Source of the DNA: Zopfochytrium polystomum
Lineage: Eukaryota > Chytridiomycota > Chytridiomycetes > Chytridiales > Chytridiaceae
Reading direction: 5' to 3'
Assembly (NCBI GenBank): GCA_025765615.1
Contig: JAIVFJ010000124.1
Location: 124,001-188,000, forward strand
Length of the DNA: 64,000 nt
Every line of letters starts with the position of its first letter. The stretch's first letter is position 1. Below are positions 20,701 to 32,058 of the stretch, piece after piece. The position numbers and the translations under genes are program-made. The notes beneath the pieces are model-generated. The model was not told the DNA's origin. It worked only from the letters and a program-made list of their open reading frames with translations, and searched no databases.

Positions 20701-22003
20701 AGGCTTTGCTCAGAGCTGGGCAGACCCCTGCCTCTTCTGGCGCCGGACCAAGTGCAGGCTCTGCTTCATTCTGGCGTACGTCAACGACCTTCCACTCTTT
20801 GGCCACACTGCTGCCATCAAGGAGGCTGTTGCAGACCTCAAGACGGAGTTCAAGCTTCGAGAGCTGGGAAAGCTCAGCTACATTCTCTCAATGGAAGTCA
20901 TTCGTGGTTCAAGCTTCACAATTCTCCATCAGACTAACTTCCTCCGGAACTTCCTCTCGCGCTTTGAGGCTAAGCACGGACCTGTAACGCCTCGCAACGC
21001 ACCACTCAAGGTAACAGCCAAGCTCACCCCTCGCGACTGGCACTCCACCGACCCAAGTGAGGAGAGCGTCAACAGCACTGAGTACCTCCATGTGATTGGC
21101 AGCCTTAACTACGCTGCAACGTCAACAAGACCAGACCTGGCACTCAGTGTCAGCTTGCTTGGTTCCTTTGCTCAAGACCCATGCATCCGGCACTGGCATG
21201 AGCTACTCGACGTTGTGGGGTATGTCAAGGCCACCTCCACAGTTGGACTTCGCTACAGCTCAGACAGGAACAACCAAGTTGTTGGCTATGCTGATGCATC
21301 GTACAACTCCCGCCACGACTCTCGCTCACAGATAGCATACCTGGTGCTATTAGCAGGGGGAGCCATAGCATGGAAATCAACAAGATCAGCAACTGTCCCA
21401 ACCTCATCCACAGCAGCAGAGTACATTGCACTCAGTGAGCTTGGTCGGGAACTTGAGGCCATCAACAACCTCCACCTATCAATCCAGCATCCCCTCAAGC
21501 TACCGATCATTGCCTACGAGGACAACACACCATCGATCCACATGACAGTTAACGACCTTCACACCGATCGCTCCAAGCACATCCGCCTTCGGTACCACTA
21601 CATTCGGTCACTTGTTGAGGAGGGACTTGTGCAAGTTGAGTATGTCTACTCGATGGACCAGCTTGCAGACCTCCTCACCAAGCCACATGGACGCGATATG
21701 GTCTACGAGGGCCGGACTCTACTTGGACTGGTTGACTCAACTGAGAAACCAAGACGATACATGCAACGTCACAAGAAAATCCTAGAGACAAGATCAAAAC
21801 GAGTGAGGAACATATTCGACAAAAGAGTATCAAGAAGAAGTAACAGAAGAACTTGGATCACGCTGTGGCGTGGAAGGTGCGGCTGGCTCGCCAAGGGAAA
21901 TCAGCAGGATAGGCCCAACAGGGAGGGGGAGGGCACTGGACAAACTTTCTTTACCTTTTGCCTTATTCGACTCTTCATGTATTTCCTATTCCTACCCTTT
22001 TGA
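17696..22003 (+). pseudogene. pol: Copia Pol (protease-integrase-RT-RNase H), broken
   Basis: Pol follows Gag in the -1 frame. Protease: SPIVVDTGCPRTI near 17814. Integrase: an HHCC-type zinc region (HRALGHVG...CQTC) near 18320-18430 and the catalytic core, interrupted by TGA at 18690-18692 exactly where copia integrases have a conserved SDNG/DRG strand. The frame closes at TAA 19179. A Pro/Lys/Gln-rich linker with an AT-hook-like KKRGRPCKP follows. RT and RNase H then continue in another frame to 22003, with CKWVFKLKFKPDG, FTLTYSPV, LYGLKQSGRTWYRR, GYADASYNSR and DLLTKP. The RT active site reads YVND (20777-20788) instead of YVDD. A 3' noncoding tail separates it from the LTR. Confidence 0.88.
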
Positions 22004-22185
22004 AGTTCACTCCTCAGCAGTATTTTCCCAGATATTTTCACTTCCTTTCCCTGCCACGGTTTTCCCAGATCGGCCAATTGATTTGGGTTTTTCATCCGAG
22101 CAGGGGCTTCAAGCACTCTTCCCCAGTTTCTTACCTCTGGAGGGTTTTGTTTGAAGTCTAGGAAGGGCGCGTGTGCAAGGGGGAG

Positions 22186-22313
22186 TGTTGGAATATGCCC
22201 CCACGAGAAGAAAAAAAAAAAAAGAAGTTGATCACAGGCTTGACTTGTCCCACCCTCCCGTCCTCTCACGACCACGATCACCATCACTCGTCTCACCAAC
22301 TCAGATTCCAACA
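22186..22313 (+). repeat. Copia 3' LTR
   Basis: 128 bp, TGTTGGAATATGCC...GATTCCAACA, about 93% identical by eye to the 5' LTR. Preceded by the polypurine tract at 22177-22185 and followed by GGTCA. Confidence 0.93.
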
Positions 22314-22747
22314 GGTCAGGATTACATTTTTCACATCAGTGGCATTGTTCGCAAACAGAAGAAATGTTTTTGATTGTGAGAAGGCGAAAACATGCTGGGT
22401 TCATGTCTTTTTTCCTTCCCGTGCTGTGGGGTTTGTGGTGAATTGACCTCACAGAGGGCTGTCACTCACTGTAAAATTTTACTCTCGTTTTTCACCATGG
22501 TCGATCACTGTATGTACAGAAAATTTAAAATTTCACAATATGCAAAAACTCCCTGATTTCCAATTTTTTGTTGAAATTTCATCCCAAAAGATCCACAATT
22601 AGTCCTGTTCTGATGCTGCTGTGAAAGAGGACAAAGTGAGGGCGTGTTCAGTGCTCAAATGAGGGGGGCTTACGATAGTGACCATTGCAATTAAGGCCCG
22701 GGGACTCGGAAACTGGGTTTCAAACTTGATGGACTCAACCCTATTAT

Positions 22748-22876
22748 TGTTATGAATCACCCTCTGGAAACCTCTGGAACCTTCTAGAACTTTCCTTCAT
22801 GGAACCTTGTGGAACCTTCTTTGCTTTCCTGACTTGTCTTGTTGTCATTGGTATCATTGGTATCATTGTATTACTA
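22748..22876 (+). repeat. Truncated gypsy LTR fragment
   Basis: Starts TGTTATGAATCACC and matches the gypsy-family LTR through GTATTACTA, then stops abruptly. The TATA and downstream half are missing. It carries fewer GAACC/TTCTG units than the other copies. Confidence 0.88.
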
Positions 22877-24297
22877 CCTTAGCTTCCTTACCGTATTTGC
22901 AAGTTGCGTGCATGTAGTCTTGTTTGTAATTGGACTCTTCTTGTGAAGCCCAGACCTTGTACAGGCAGCGGTATACATCGCGCAGGCTGGCTGGGCTCAA
23001 CAACAATCAGCTAGTAGGCGACAAACCGCACTTCGCAGCTTGATTCTTCCCTTGTCCACGTTCTAACCGAAATAAACGGGAGCTGAGATCCCACGAGAGT
23101 TTGCCCGTTGACGACATTACATTACTTCTATATTTATACTGTATATTTATTACTTTTCTTCCTTCTGAGAATCCTGTTAGCATGAAAAACTGGGCTTCAA
23201 TCGATGCGCCTTTTTGCAGGACTTCACTTGGAGAGAGAGAGAGCGCAGCTGCAGGGGGGTTTGTCATGGCGAGGTCGCCCAGTACACACACATATTCTCT
23301 CACTCACTCACTCTCACTCCCTCTCTCTCTCTCTCTCTCTCTCACTCTCTCTCTCTCTCTCACTCTCTCTCTCTCTCTCTCTCTCTCGCTCGCTCTCTCG
23401 GACTTTGATAATATGATGATGAATTGTGGGTTCCGCCTCTTTCCCAAAACGCGGAGAAGAATTTTCAAGAAACAAAAAATGAGGCAGAGCGAGACAGGGA
23501 AGGAGAGTGAGAGCGAGACAAGAGAGAGAGAGAGAGAGAGAGTGAGTGAGTGAGTGAGAATGAGGAGAAAGCGAGGAGCAAGAGAGCCAGAGCAAAACAG
23601 AACAAAATGCGACCCCAAAAGCAAGCAGCGAACCCCAATAAGAAAAAAAAAAACCAAAACAAAAAATCATTTGTCTGTGCGACATTCATGCGTAAAGACC
23701 CACCCACACTCACAAAGTCAGAGTCCGCGACTGCGTCATGCGCCCCCAATTACGAATGAAAATTTTAGGACTGGATATGTCCGTTTCCTGCACACGTACG
23801 GGGTGGGGGGAAACAAAAAGAAGCGAAAAACAAAACGGACGCGAAAACGAGAGCGGACAAGAGAAAAAGAAAGGAAAAAAAAAAAAAAAAAGAAAATAAG
23901 AAAAGGGTGGGTGGAACAGGGTGGGAAAAACAAAGAAAACGAAAGAAAAAAGCTCACGCAAACGCATGAAGTTAAAATTGTCCCCCTGACAAAGCACAGC
24001 AAAGCAAGCAACCAAGGCACTAACAAAGACAAACGGAAAATTCCCACAAACAACAAGATTGAAAGAGCGGGGTTTCAGAGATGCGTTCTCGTGCGAGGGT
24101 GTGTGTGGGTGTGTGTTTATGTGCATGTTGGGACGGGGTATGCGTGGTTGGCTTGGGGGGGGGGAAAGGGGGGGAAAGAGGGTAATCGAAACAAAGATTC
24201 ATGCTCTCTTCGAACTTCCTCATAGCTCTCATTCTCTCGGTCTCTTGTCGTCACTTTCCCTCTCTCTCTTGGTACTTCTATGCTTCTTCTCTACTCG
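22877..24297. other. Spacer with CT/GA dinucleotide tracts
   Basis: No gene supported. It contains (CT)n at about 23312-23398, (GA)n at about 23520-23543 and purine-rich A runs (23870-23900, 23940-23950). This lies 3' of the receptor-like gene, which ends at 24298 on the minus strand. Confidence 0.55.
23312..23398. repeat. (CT)n microsatellite
   Basis: Interrupted CT dinucleotide tract. A complementary (GA)n lies ~130 bp away at 23520-23543, so the two could pair as an imperfect inverted repeat. Confidence 0.9.
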
Positions 24298-26545
24298 CTA
24301 CTTTCCAGGATGGGAAATCCACCAGGGCTCCGGCACGCGGTTGGACCAGTTTGCCTCGCCCGACAGTTGCAACGTTTGCTGTTGTTGTTGCGCCGTCGCC
24401 GTGCCGCCGCCAGCCTCCATCCCGTACGTATTGCTCCTCCCGTAGGGTTGGTGCTGCTGCTGCTGCTGCTGCTGTTGCTGGTATTGCTGGTGGTATTGCT
24501 GCTGGTATTGCTGGCGGTAAGGCTGCTGTTGTTGCGGGTTACCTTGCACGGGAGGGTAGCTTGGCGGGTAAGACAGATTGCCGTGCTGCGCAGGCAGTTG
24601 CTGCTGCTGCTGCAGATGTTGCTGAGGGATGCGGTTGGTGGGGACTCCGACAAGAGTGCTCTGGCTGTGGCCACTGCTACCGGTGGGAGGTCCCGCACTG
24701 GTAAGCAGAGGATATGGCGACGTCGAAGGATAGACAGGAGATCCTGTCGGCGCCGGGTCGGCTGGTAGCTGCATCGTTCGTAGGTATCCCAAGCTCCAGC
24801 TCTGCTGGGGTTGTTGCTGCTGGTGCTGGTGCTGGTGCTGTTGGTAGTGTTGTGCAGTGGGTCCTCCCTGGTATCGCTTGGCGTCACCGAAACGGTCGTC
24901 CTCCCCGTCTGAAAAGGCCATATTGAGGGTATTGGCATCAATTCCTTGAGTGGATTCCCCTTGATACCCGATTCTGCCTCGGCCCATGGAGCCAAACTGA
25001 TTGTCGACAGATAGAGGCTGCTGGCTTGGTCGTCTGTCCACGTCGCGACGCCCTGCCCGGGAGGCCGTGGGTGAGGCCGCGTGGCGTGGTCCGCTAAAGC
25101 GGGATTTCATTTCATGGGGCATCCAAATGGACGAGCAAGCGAAAATGGCCAAGACGTTTACAAACACATCAATTGAGCCAGCCTGTGAAGACCGACGAGA
25201 AGCAGTTTAGTATCCTTTCCAATGACTTCATTACGGATAGGTAGGAATGAAAGACGAAGATTGCTCACAATGTCGACGACTGTCATGATGATTTGATCGG
25301 GATGGTTGATGTTTGCGATGTCCATTGAGGTCAAAGCAATCATCGTCACGTCCGAGAAAAGCAGGGCGCTTGTCGAGTAGAACAGGTTCCGCGAGGCAAT
25401 TGTTTTAGCGTGGCCAGCAATAGCCAAGATGTTCCTCTGCGCAGGAGCGGTGCCTCCGCTCATCCCGCCCTTAATTCGTCGCCATTCTCGAGCGTGGTAC
25501 TGAAGCACCGAGACGAATTTGTAGATGAGGAGCCCGCTCAGAGCTGTGTTTCCGATAAGAAGAGCAATGGACAGCGGAAGAGGATAGTGCGGCACGCAAA
25601 CTCCGGCACCCTGGTGGGGAACCACGAAGGCGTCTGAGATCCAACCGACAGCGAAGGAGAAGGGGACCATAAACATGATTAGGACAAATATGAACCGCAT
25701 CAAGGGGGAATTGCGTTCGCTGGCAATGCTTGCTCGGTGGTGAAGGAAGAGCATAACCGCCATGATCACCAAGCAATCTGCGAAAGGATTGTATAAGGGT
25801 CAGTAAGTGGCATAAGCTAAAGATGTTGGTTACAAAGGTGACAGAAGTGTTGTGTGTGTGTGTGTGTGCCTGCGAGTGTGGGGCGCCGTGTTGTGTGTGT
25901 GGGGGTGGGCGAGCGTGAGAAAGAATGACGAAATGACGACATACAGAAGAAGCCAACGGCCTTTGTCGCCCACAAACAGAGTCGTCGGTCCTCGTCGTCA
26001 TCCACGGCCCAGTTCCGAAAGTACCGCGCGGACTCGAGAAGCAGCATCACTGTCCCAATGTACGCCCCGATGACCTGCGCAACGAGACCGCCGGTCACGC
26101 TCGGCAGCTGGGGCTGGCTGCTCTGCTGCACGGCTATCTGCTGAATGTGCTGCTGGTGCTTGGCGCGGGCTTTGGCAGTCGACGCCTTTGCGTCCAGCGC
26201 TCCGTCCCCTTCGCCGCCCCCGCCGAGATGGGGGTTGGCGTCCGGCGCCCCTGCTGCTGCTGCTGCTGCATTGCCAGAAACGGCGTTGGCGGGGGCGGCA
26301 GCGGCGGCCGTGAAAGGCGGGCCGGGGATGTCAAACGAGGTGTTCGTGGAGGAGCCAAAGGATGCCGACGCGGCGGCGTCTGCTGCGTCTGCGGCGGCGC
26401 GGCGCTCGCGAGCGACGGCGACGAGCTTCCGGGCGAGGGTGAGGCTGGCAAGGACGCCGAGCGAGAAGGCGACGGTGGCGAAGGTTACAAAGATGCTCGC
26501 CAAGGAGAGGGCGTACGGCGACGAGGTCAGTGAAAACGCCCGCAT
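24298..26545 (-). CDS. Seven-transmembrane receptor-like protein with polyQ tail
   Basis: Three exons are predicted: 25945-26545, 25269-25777 and 24298-25182. The introns are 25778-25944 (GTATGT...TTTCGCAG) and 25183-25268 (GTGAGC, branch-like TACTAAAC, CACAG). The joined frame encodes 664 aa; an upstream in-frame ATG at 26620 would add 25. Hydrophobic segments in order: ALSLASIFVTFATVAFSLGV; VAQVIGAYIGTVMLLL; a helix split by intron 1 (KAVGFFY/CLVIMAVMLFL); FIFVLIMFMVPFSFAVGWI; LSIALLIGNTALSGLLIY; FYSTSALLFSDVTMIAL; and IIMTVVDI/AGSIDVFVNVLAIFA across intron 2. Seven helices with a cytoplasmic tail fit a GPCR-like plan. TM1 and TM2 are separated by an unusual ~110-residue Ala-rich loop. The tail is Gln-rich with several polyQ runs. 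Receptor family and ligand were not recognised. Confidence 0.7.
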
Positions 26546-26620
26546 CTCTCGGCTCCTCCAATAGCAGGTTGCTGATGGCTGCTGCTGCTGCTGCCTCCTC
26601 CAGTCCAGCTCCCACTTCAC

Positions 26621-27857
26621 AGTTTCGTTTTCTCACGGCCGGAGCCAGAGATTTTTTTGTGTTGACCTGATTTCTATAAATTTTTTTTTTCTTTTTTTCA
26701 TATTTTTCATAAAAATTTGTGCTTTTGTCTGCCAAAATTTTTTTCTTTTTTTAATTTTGCTGGCAAGCGGTTGCAGTATTTCCAGTCCTTTCTACTTCAT
26801 CATCATCCGAGGTGGAGACGGCCCGCGGGGCTTCACCACTGTTCTTTTTTTTTTTTGTTGTGCTTTGTCTGTCTCTATCACACTCATTTTTGTTTCTTTC
26901 CGCCTTGGTGGCCTCGCCCCGCTTCCGCTTCGCCGTCCTCTCTCTCTCTCTCGAGGAGTGTCAGTCTGTCGCCGTCGCGCTGCGCCTGCTTGTCTCTGTC
27001 TCATTTCTCTCTGTCTCTGTCTCTGTCTCCCTGTCTCTCTGTCTCTGTTCGCCGCCGTCCAACTGGCGACCAACTGCTCTCTTCTGATGAGGTCCGGCAA
27101 TTTCCATTCTGGATGTCCTTTCCTTCCATCGGGACCGCACCTTCCTCCTTTGGTTGTGATGTCTTCAACAGGAACAACGATTCGCAGACGCAAGGCCAAA
27201 ACGCGGAGTCGACGGAAGGCGGGTTTTTTTTTTTTTTGTCTTTTTCTTTCAACTTGGAATCCAAAAAAATAAACAAAAACCAAACAAAAAAGCCGCGTCG
27301 GACCACACAGCAACAAAAACCGTGACTCACGCCGAGACCTGACCAGCGAGCTTCTTCCAAAAGGAAGTTTCCCCACCTGAATTGTCTCCTCCTCAGCTCT
27401 TTCAGTAAATATCGCCCCCAACACTCCCCCTTCCCACAGCCGTTCACATCTTTCTCTTTTTCTTGCTTTTTTTGTGAAACTTCATGTTTCACGCTGTGAT
27501 CGGCCCTTGTATCGATCGGCGCTCCCACCGACCAGGACCTTCTTGTCTGCTCTTCAGGGAAGTAGAGTATTTTGCGTCCCTAGCCAAAACGGACGAGTCC
27601 ATTTTTGTGAGAACATCGCTGGTGCCGTCCAATTGCAGTGAAAAAAAAATTTTTTTTTGGCGCAATTCTTGTTCTTACCGAATTTGGAAATGATGTCCTC
27701 TCTTGTCTCTGTTCCAGTATGTATTTGTCACAGTCCCCTGACAGGAAGGAACGGCAATTTGTGCGGAAGACAAAGATCAATCATCCCCCCAAATGCAAGC
27801 GAAGGGAGGTTGAAAAAATCAGAAAAGCAATTTGAGAGGGAAAATTTCCGCACTCGC

Positions 27858-27912
<55 letters not shown>

Positions 27913-28063
27913 CCTCTCTCTCCTTCCCTCTCGCGCATCTGACTTGAACAAGAGCAAGAATATCGATCAAACCCGAAAGAAAAGAAAAAAAATAAAATCG
28001 TAAAGAAAAAACAACCTCTTCTTCTTCTTCTCGCCCGCACGCATCAATCGACACTCCCCTCAA
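26621..28063. other. Divergent intergenic region between receptor-like and hydroxylase genes
   Basis: No gene supported. The two flanking genes point away from each other, so this should contain both promoters. It is rich in T runs and CT/GTCTCT stretches (26940-27050) and has a (TC)n tract at 27859-27909, about 155 bp upstream of the hydroxylase ATG. Confidence 0.5.
27859..27909. repeat. (TC)n microsatellite
   Basis: About 25 TC units shortly upstream of the hydroxylase gene start. Confidence 0.93.
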
Positions 28064-29094
28064 ATGTCATCATCCACAATCATCGCGAATGCGACCGCCG
28101 CCGCCGCCGCCGTGGCAAAGACCCTGTCCTCGTCGCCGCCCACTGTCCTGGTCGTCGCAACCGCAGCCGCCGGAGCGTGCGCCCTCGCCGGCTTCGGCAT
28201 CGCCCACATGCTCTACCTCGAGCGCTACACCGACTGGCTGTACTACGACCTCAAGCTCATCAAGAGGAGACAGCCCCTCGGAAAGGTCGACAAGCAGGAA
28301 CGGAACCTGTGGGAGAACTTCAGTTGAGTCTCGTGCAAGGCATTCGCGTTCGTCCAATTTCTCCGCAAAAAGCACCTAACTCTTTCTCACACACACAACC
28401 ACCCCAACCCTTCTCGCTTACCACAGGCGATCTCGCTCTCCTCACCTTCCCTCCCCTGCTCATCCTGGCGCCCACCGCCGTCAAGGCGATCACTACGGGC
28501 ACCATCGACTTCTCCTTCAAGCCGCTCCACATCTTGGCGTCAAACCTCCTGATCTACATCGGTTTTGACTCCATCTACTACTTTGTCCACCGCTCGTACC
28601 ACGAGATCCCTTTCCTCTACCGCACGATCCACAAGCGCCACCACGAAACCCTTCCCGTCCACGTTTTCGTCACCGCCAAGGCGTACTACCTCGAAAACCT
28701 CCTCGCCGTTACCCCAGGCCTCATCTGCTGGGTCCTCGCAACCAACGCGCTCCTCACAAAGGGAACCTTCAACTTCTGGACCTACATCATCCCCGCGCTG
28801 ACGCTCATCATGGAGTTCAACACGGGCCACTCGGGCTACCTCGACCACTGGACGCTGTACGTGACGTCCCCGCTCCAGTACACCATCAAGATGCTGCCGT
28901 TCGCCCGCACCCTGTCCGCGGAGCACGAGATCCACCACATCTCGGTCAACAAGAACTACGCCCCCGTTTTCCGGCTGTTTGACATCCTCGGCGGGTCCCA
29001 CGAGAGCCCGGCCGCGGAGAAGTACGAGACCGCGGACGTTGTTGAACCAAGGTTCAAGCCCAGGGCCAGCGCGCCGAAGGAGAAGAGCAACTGA
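28064..29094 (+). CDS. Fatty acid hydroxylase / sterol desaturase superfamily membrane enzyme
   Basis: Two exons are predicted: 28064-28322 and 28427-29094. The intron starts GTTGAG and ends CCACAG. Joining them turns LWENFS into LWENFSDLALLTFPP and gives 308 aa. Several membrane helices are visible (VLVVATAAAGACALAGFGI; LLTFPPLLILAPTAV; ILASNLLIYIGFDSIYYFV; LLAVTPGLICWVLATNALL). The di-iron histidine boxes are present: HRSYH (near residue 140), HKRHH, an HSGYLDH-like box, and HEIHH near the C-terminus. This superfamily uses O2 and electrons from cytochrome b5 at the ER to hydroxylate or desaturate sterols and lipids (C-4 methyl oxidase, C-5 desaturase, sphingolipid or alkylglycerol oxidases). 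The exact substrate cannot be fixed from the sequence. Confidence 0.87.
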
Positions 29095-30000
29095 ACGGTG
29101 AAAAAACGTGGTTGTAAGGGATACCCCCGTTTGTGCCTCTTGCTCTTGTCTGCTTGTCTTTTCAGCCTCTGCCTCCTCTTGCCCACCTGCTCTGTGATCT
29201 CTAATCCGGTTGTCCCCCCTCCCAATTGTTTCGTTGTTTTGCAACGGGTGACACTGCAACCTCTACGCCTATTGGGCGGTGGTGAAGAGTCACTTCGCCC
29301 CGCTCATATCCACATCATTCTTTTGTTCTGTTTGCTCAGTAGTGGCTCACCACAGACACCCTTTCTTCTCGAGTACCCTTGTCCTCGGACGGTTTTTACT
29401 TTCCATCCTTGCAGTTAGTATGTTTTTTTTTTCTCGCTCATGTGCGGACGGGGGAGCCAGGCAAAACCGAAGTTCTCCTGTCCGCTTCTTCTTATTTGGT
29501 CTCATAGCTTATCGCACGGCCCACTCCTTGTGAAAAACTGCCTTGTCGTTCTCTCCTATTGTTGGCATGCTCGGTTGGAGGGTGACCACCTCCTTGCCGT
29601 TTGTTCAACGCCGCGTCCTTTTCCCGGCCGGACCCCTACTCTTCGAGAAGCTTTGCGACACATTTTTCTCCCCTCCAAATTTCCTCATCCCTTTTCTCCT
29701 CTTTCTAGATTTCCAGTTGTAATAAAAACGCTTGAATCTAGCAAGTTAGAAAGCGAGGACGGAAAGGGGACGGGTGAAGGAACGTCCTGCCCACGCGGAG
29801 TGACTCACCGCGCGTGAGTGCGAGAGCGAGAGCGACACGTCGGAGATCGGGTGGAGACGGGCACCGACAGAAACATTGTCGGGGATCGGCGGTTCGAGAT
29901 GGGACGTAATTTTCAGTCAAGAGGAAAACAACCCAACAAAAAAAGCAACCTCCCGGCGGCGCAAGCAGCCGCAAAGCAGCCCGGTGAGCCAACAACGACG
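29095..30000. other. Intergenic region, 3' of hydroxylase and 5' of MBL gene
   Basis: No gene supported. Pyrimidine-rich at first, then a purine-rich leader. An open frame from 29818 runs into the next gene, but its N-terminal part is repetitive GAGAGCGAGAG-type sequence and is read as leader. Confidence 0.5.
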
Positions 30001-31386
30001 ATGATGACAATGAACCGAACATTGGCCCGAGCGGCGACAGCGGCAGCCGCGGCGGCTCCAACAGGTCCCCTTGCTCGCGCGCTGCTCTCGTCGATCGCGC
30101 GTTCCCCACCGCCGCCGCAGCCGCCAAGAGTAAAAACAGGAGGAACGGCGGCCGCAAAAGGATGTTTCACGACCGCGCCGTCGTCGGCGGCACGAAGGTG
30201 GTCGTCGACAACGACGACGACGACGACGACGACGACGTGGCCACCGCTTCTCCGATGCGCGCCGCTCTCCACCGCCGCCACAATACCACCATCACCAGCA
30301 CCGCCGCCGCCTACCGCTACGCACGCGAACGGCGACGGCACAACCACGCACTGCTTCTTCCACGCCGCGACGGGCTCCTGGACCTTCCTCGTCGTCGACG
30401 ACGCGTCCGGCGCCGCCGCGCTCGTCGACCCCGTCCTCGACTACGACCTCGCCACCCACACCGCCTCGGCGGAGTTCCTCGACGGCGCCGTGCTGCCGTG
30501 GATCCGCGCGCAGAACGGTGCCGTCCAGGTGCAGCGGATCCTCGAGACCCACGCCCACGCGGACCACCTGTCGGGCGCGCAGCTGGTCAAGGCGAGACTG
30601 GCGGCGCCGGTGCCCGTGTGCATCGGAAAGGGCATTGCGCAAGTGCAGGAGACCGTCAAGCGGATCTACAGCTTGGACGACGAGTTTGACACGACCGGCG
30701 CGCTGTTTGGTATGTAACTTTGAAGGTTGCGGTGCGGGTCATCGTTTTAACGAACTACTTGAAACAAACACAAACACCCACTCCACCCCACAACAACCCA
30801 AGACGTTCTCCTCGCCGACGGCGACACGTTCCGCCTCGGCTCGACCCTCTGCACGGTCCTGCACACGCCGGGCCACACGCCGGACTCGAACACGTTCCGC
30901 ATCGGCCGCCACCTGTACGTCGGCGACACGCTCTTCCCCCCCGACGCCGGGTCCGCGCGCGTCGACTTCCCCGGCGGATCCGCGGCCGCCCTGCACGCGT
31001 CCATCGCGGCCATCCTCGCGCACCCGCCCGACACGCGGGTGTACTCTGGCCACGACTACCCGCCGCCAGCAGGACCAGCCAGCAATAGCGGCAGCGACGG
31101 CGGTCTCCGCCGCGCACCGATCCCGTTCGCGACGGTCGCGGCGCAGTGGCGCGACAACATCCACGTCCGCGGCGGCCTGCCGCTGGAGGCGTTTGCGCGG
31201 ATGCGGGGCGAGCGCGACCGGACGCTCGGAGCGCCGCGGCTGATGCACCCTGCGCTGCAGACCAACGCGGCGGCGGGGTGGGTGCCGCGGTTCGTCAAGA
31301 TGCCGGTGCGGCTGCGGCGGGCGGCGGCGGCGGCGGGTGGGGGGGATTTGCCGGTGGTGAGGATGGTGACGAGGAAGGGGAATTGA
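30001..31386 (+). CDS. Metallo-beta-lactamase-fold hydrolase, ETHE1/glyoxalase II-like, probably mitochondrial
   Basis: Two exons are predicted: 30001-30709 and 30803-31386. The intron runs GTATGT to CCAAG and the product is 430 aa. The chosen start gives MMTMNRTLARAATAAAAAAP, an Arg/Ala-rich mitochondrial presequence-like N-terminus. A Ser/Thr/Pro low-complexity linker follows with a run of about ten Thr. The metal-binding HxHxDH motif is THAHADHLSG (residue ~183). HTPGHTPDS supplies the next His, YVGDTLFPPDAG the bridging Asp, and YSGHDYPP the last His. The C-terminal WRDNIHV...MRGERDRTLGAPRLMHPALQ pattern matches a bacterial-type MBL subfamily related to persulfide dioxygenases and glyoxalase II. 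Sulfur oxidation (glutathione persulfide) or thioester hydrolysis is the likely chemistry, but which one is not decided by these motifs. Confidence 0.85.
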
Positions 31387-32058
31387 GGGCCAGGAGCGGT
31401 GGGATGTCGGTAAGCGAGAGAGAGGGAGAGAGAGAGAGACACAAGACAAGCACAGCACAATCAGAAAGATTAAAAATAAAAAAATAAAAAAAAAAAGGAA
31501 AGAGAAAATTCAACAAAAAAGAACGACTTTTCCAACCGGATCCCACGGCGCCACACAAACAACAAAGAAGACGCCCACACGCCGCCGCCGCCCGCCGACC
31601 CCCGCCGCCGCCGCCGCCGCCGCCACTTCACGCCTCGCATCGCCGACGCCGCCGACGCCGCCGTCGTGCAGCGACTGTGACTGTCGCCGGTCTTCGCCTC
31701 GCCTCCCTCACCCCCGTGGCCTCTTTCCTAAACTCCCCAACGCGGGGGAAGAGCACGCTCGACCCGGCATTAACTCCACCAAACCAACCTGCTTCATATT
31801 TAGCCTCGCCCATCTCCGCCACACAAATATTTCCTCTTTCGATCGGCGACGCCCCCCCACCAAGTGCTCGTTGTCGTCCCCGTTACCCATCGCCGTAGCG
31901 TGCGTCCACTCGCATCACCGTGCCTGGCGCAAAGATCCCCCCACCCAACCGCACCCAGCCGCTGACGCCCCTTCCCCACGTGCACCTTCTGCCGCCCCAC
32001 CACCAATCTCCCCCAAACAAGCCACAACCCAGCCAGCCATCCCCTCTTCCCCTCCTCC
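31387..32058. other. Intergenic region
   Basis: No gene supported. A (GA)-rich stretch at 31420-31440, an A-rich run at 31475-31497, CCG repeats at 31580-31625 and a C-rich leader before the next ATG. Confidence 0.5.

Larger units (their letters stand above)
15990..22313 (+). mobile_element. Ty1/copia LTR retrotransposon, degenerate copy
   Basis: Bounded by ~128-bp LTRs and a perfect 5-bp target duplication GGTCA (15985-15989 and 22314-22318). LTR termini are the inverted pair TGTTGGAA...TTCCAACA. The internal order is Gag (CCHC knuckle), protease (DTG), integrase, reverse transcriptase, RNase H, which is the copia order. A polypurine tract AAGGGGGAG lies at 22177-22185 just before the 3' LTR. 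The two LTRs differ at about 8-9 positions, and the coding part has in-frame stops at 16651, 18690 and 19179, a frame change between about 19601 and 19853, and a changed RT catalytic motif. The copy is therefore not new and not autonomous. Confidence 0.95.
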
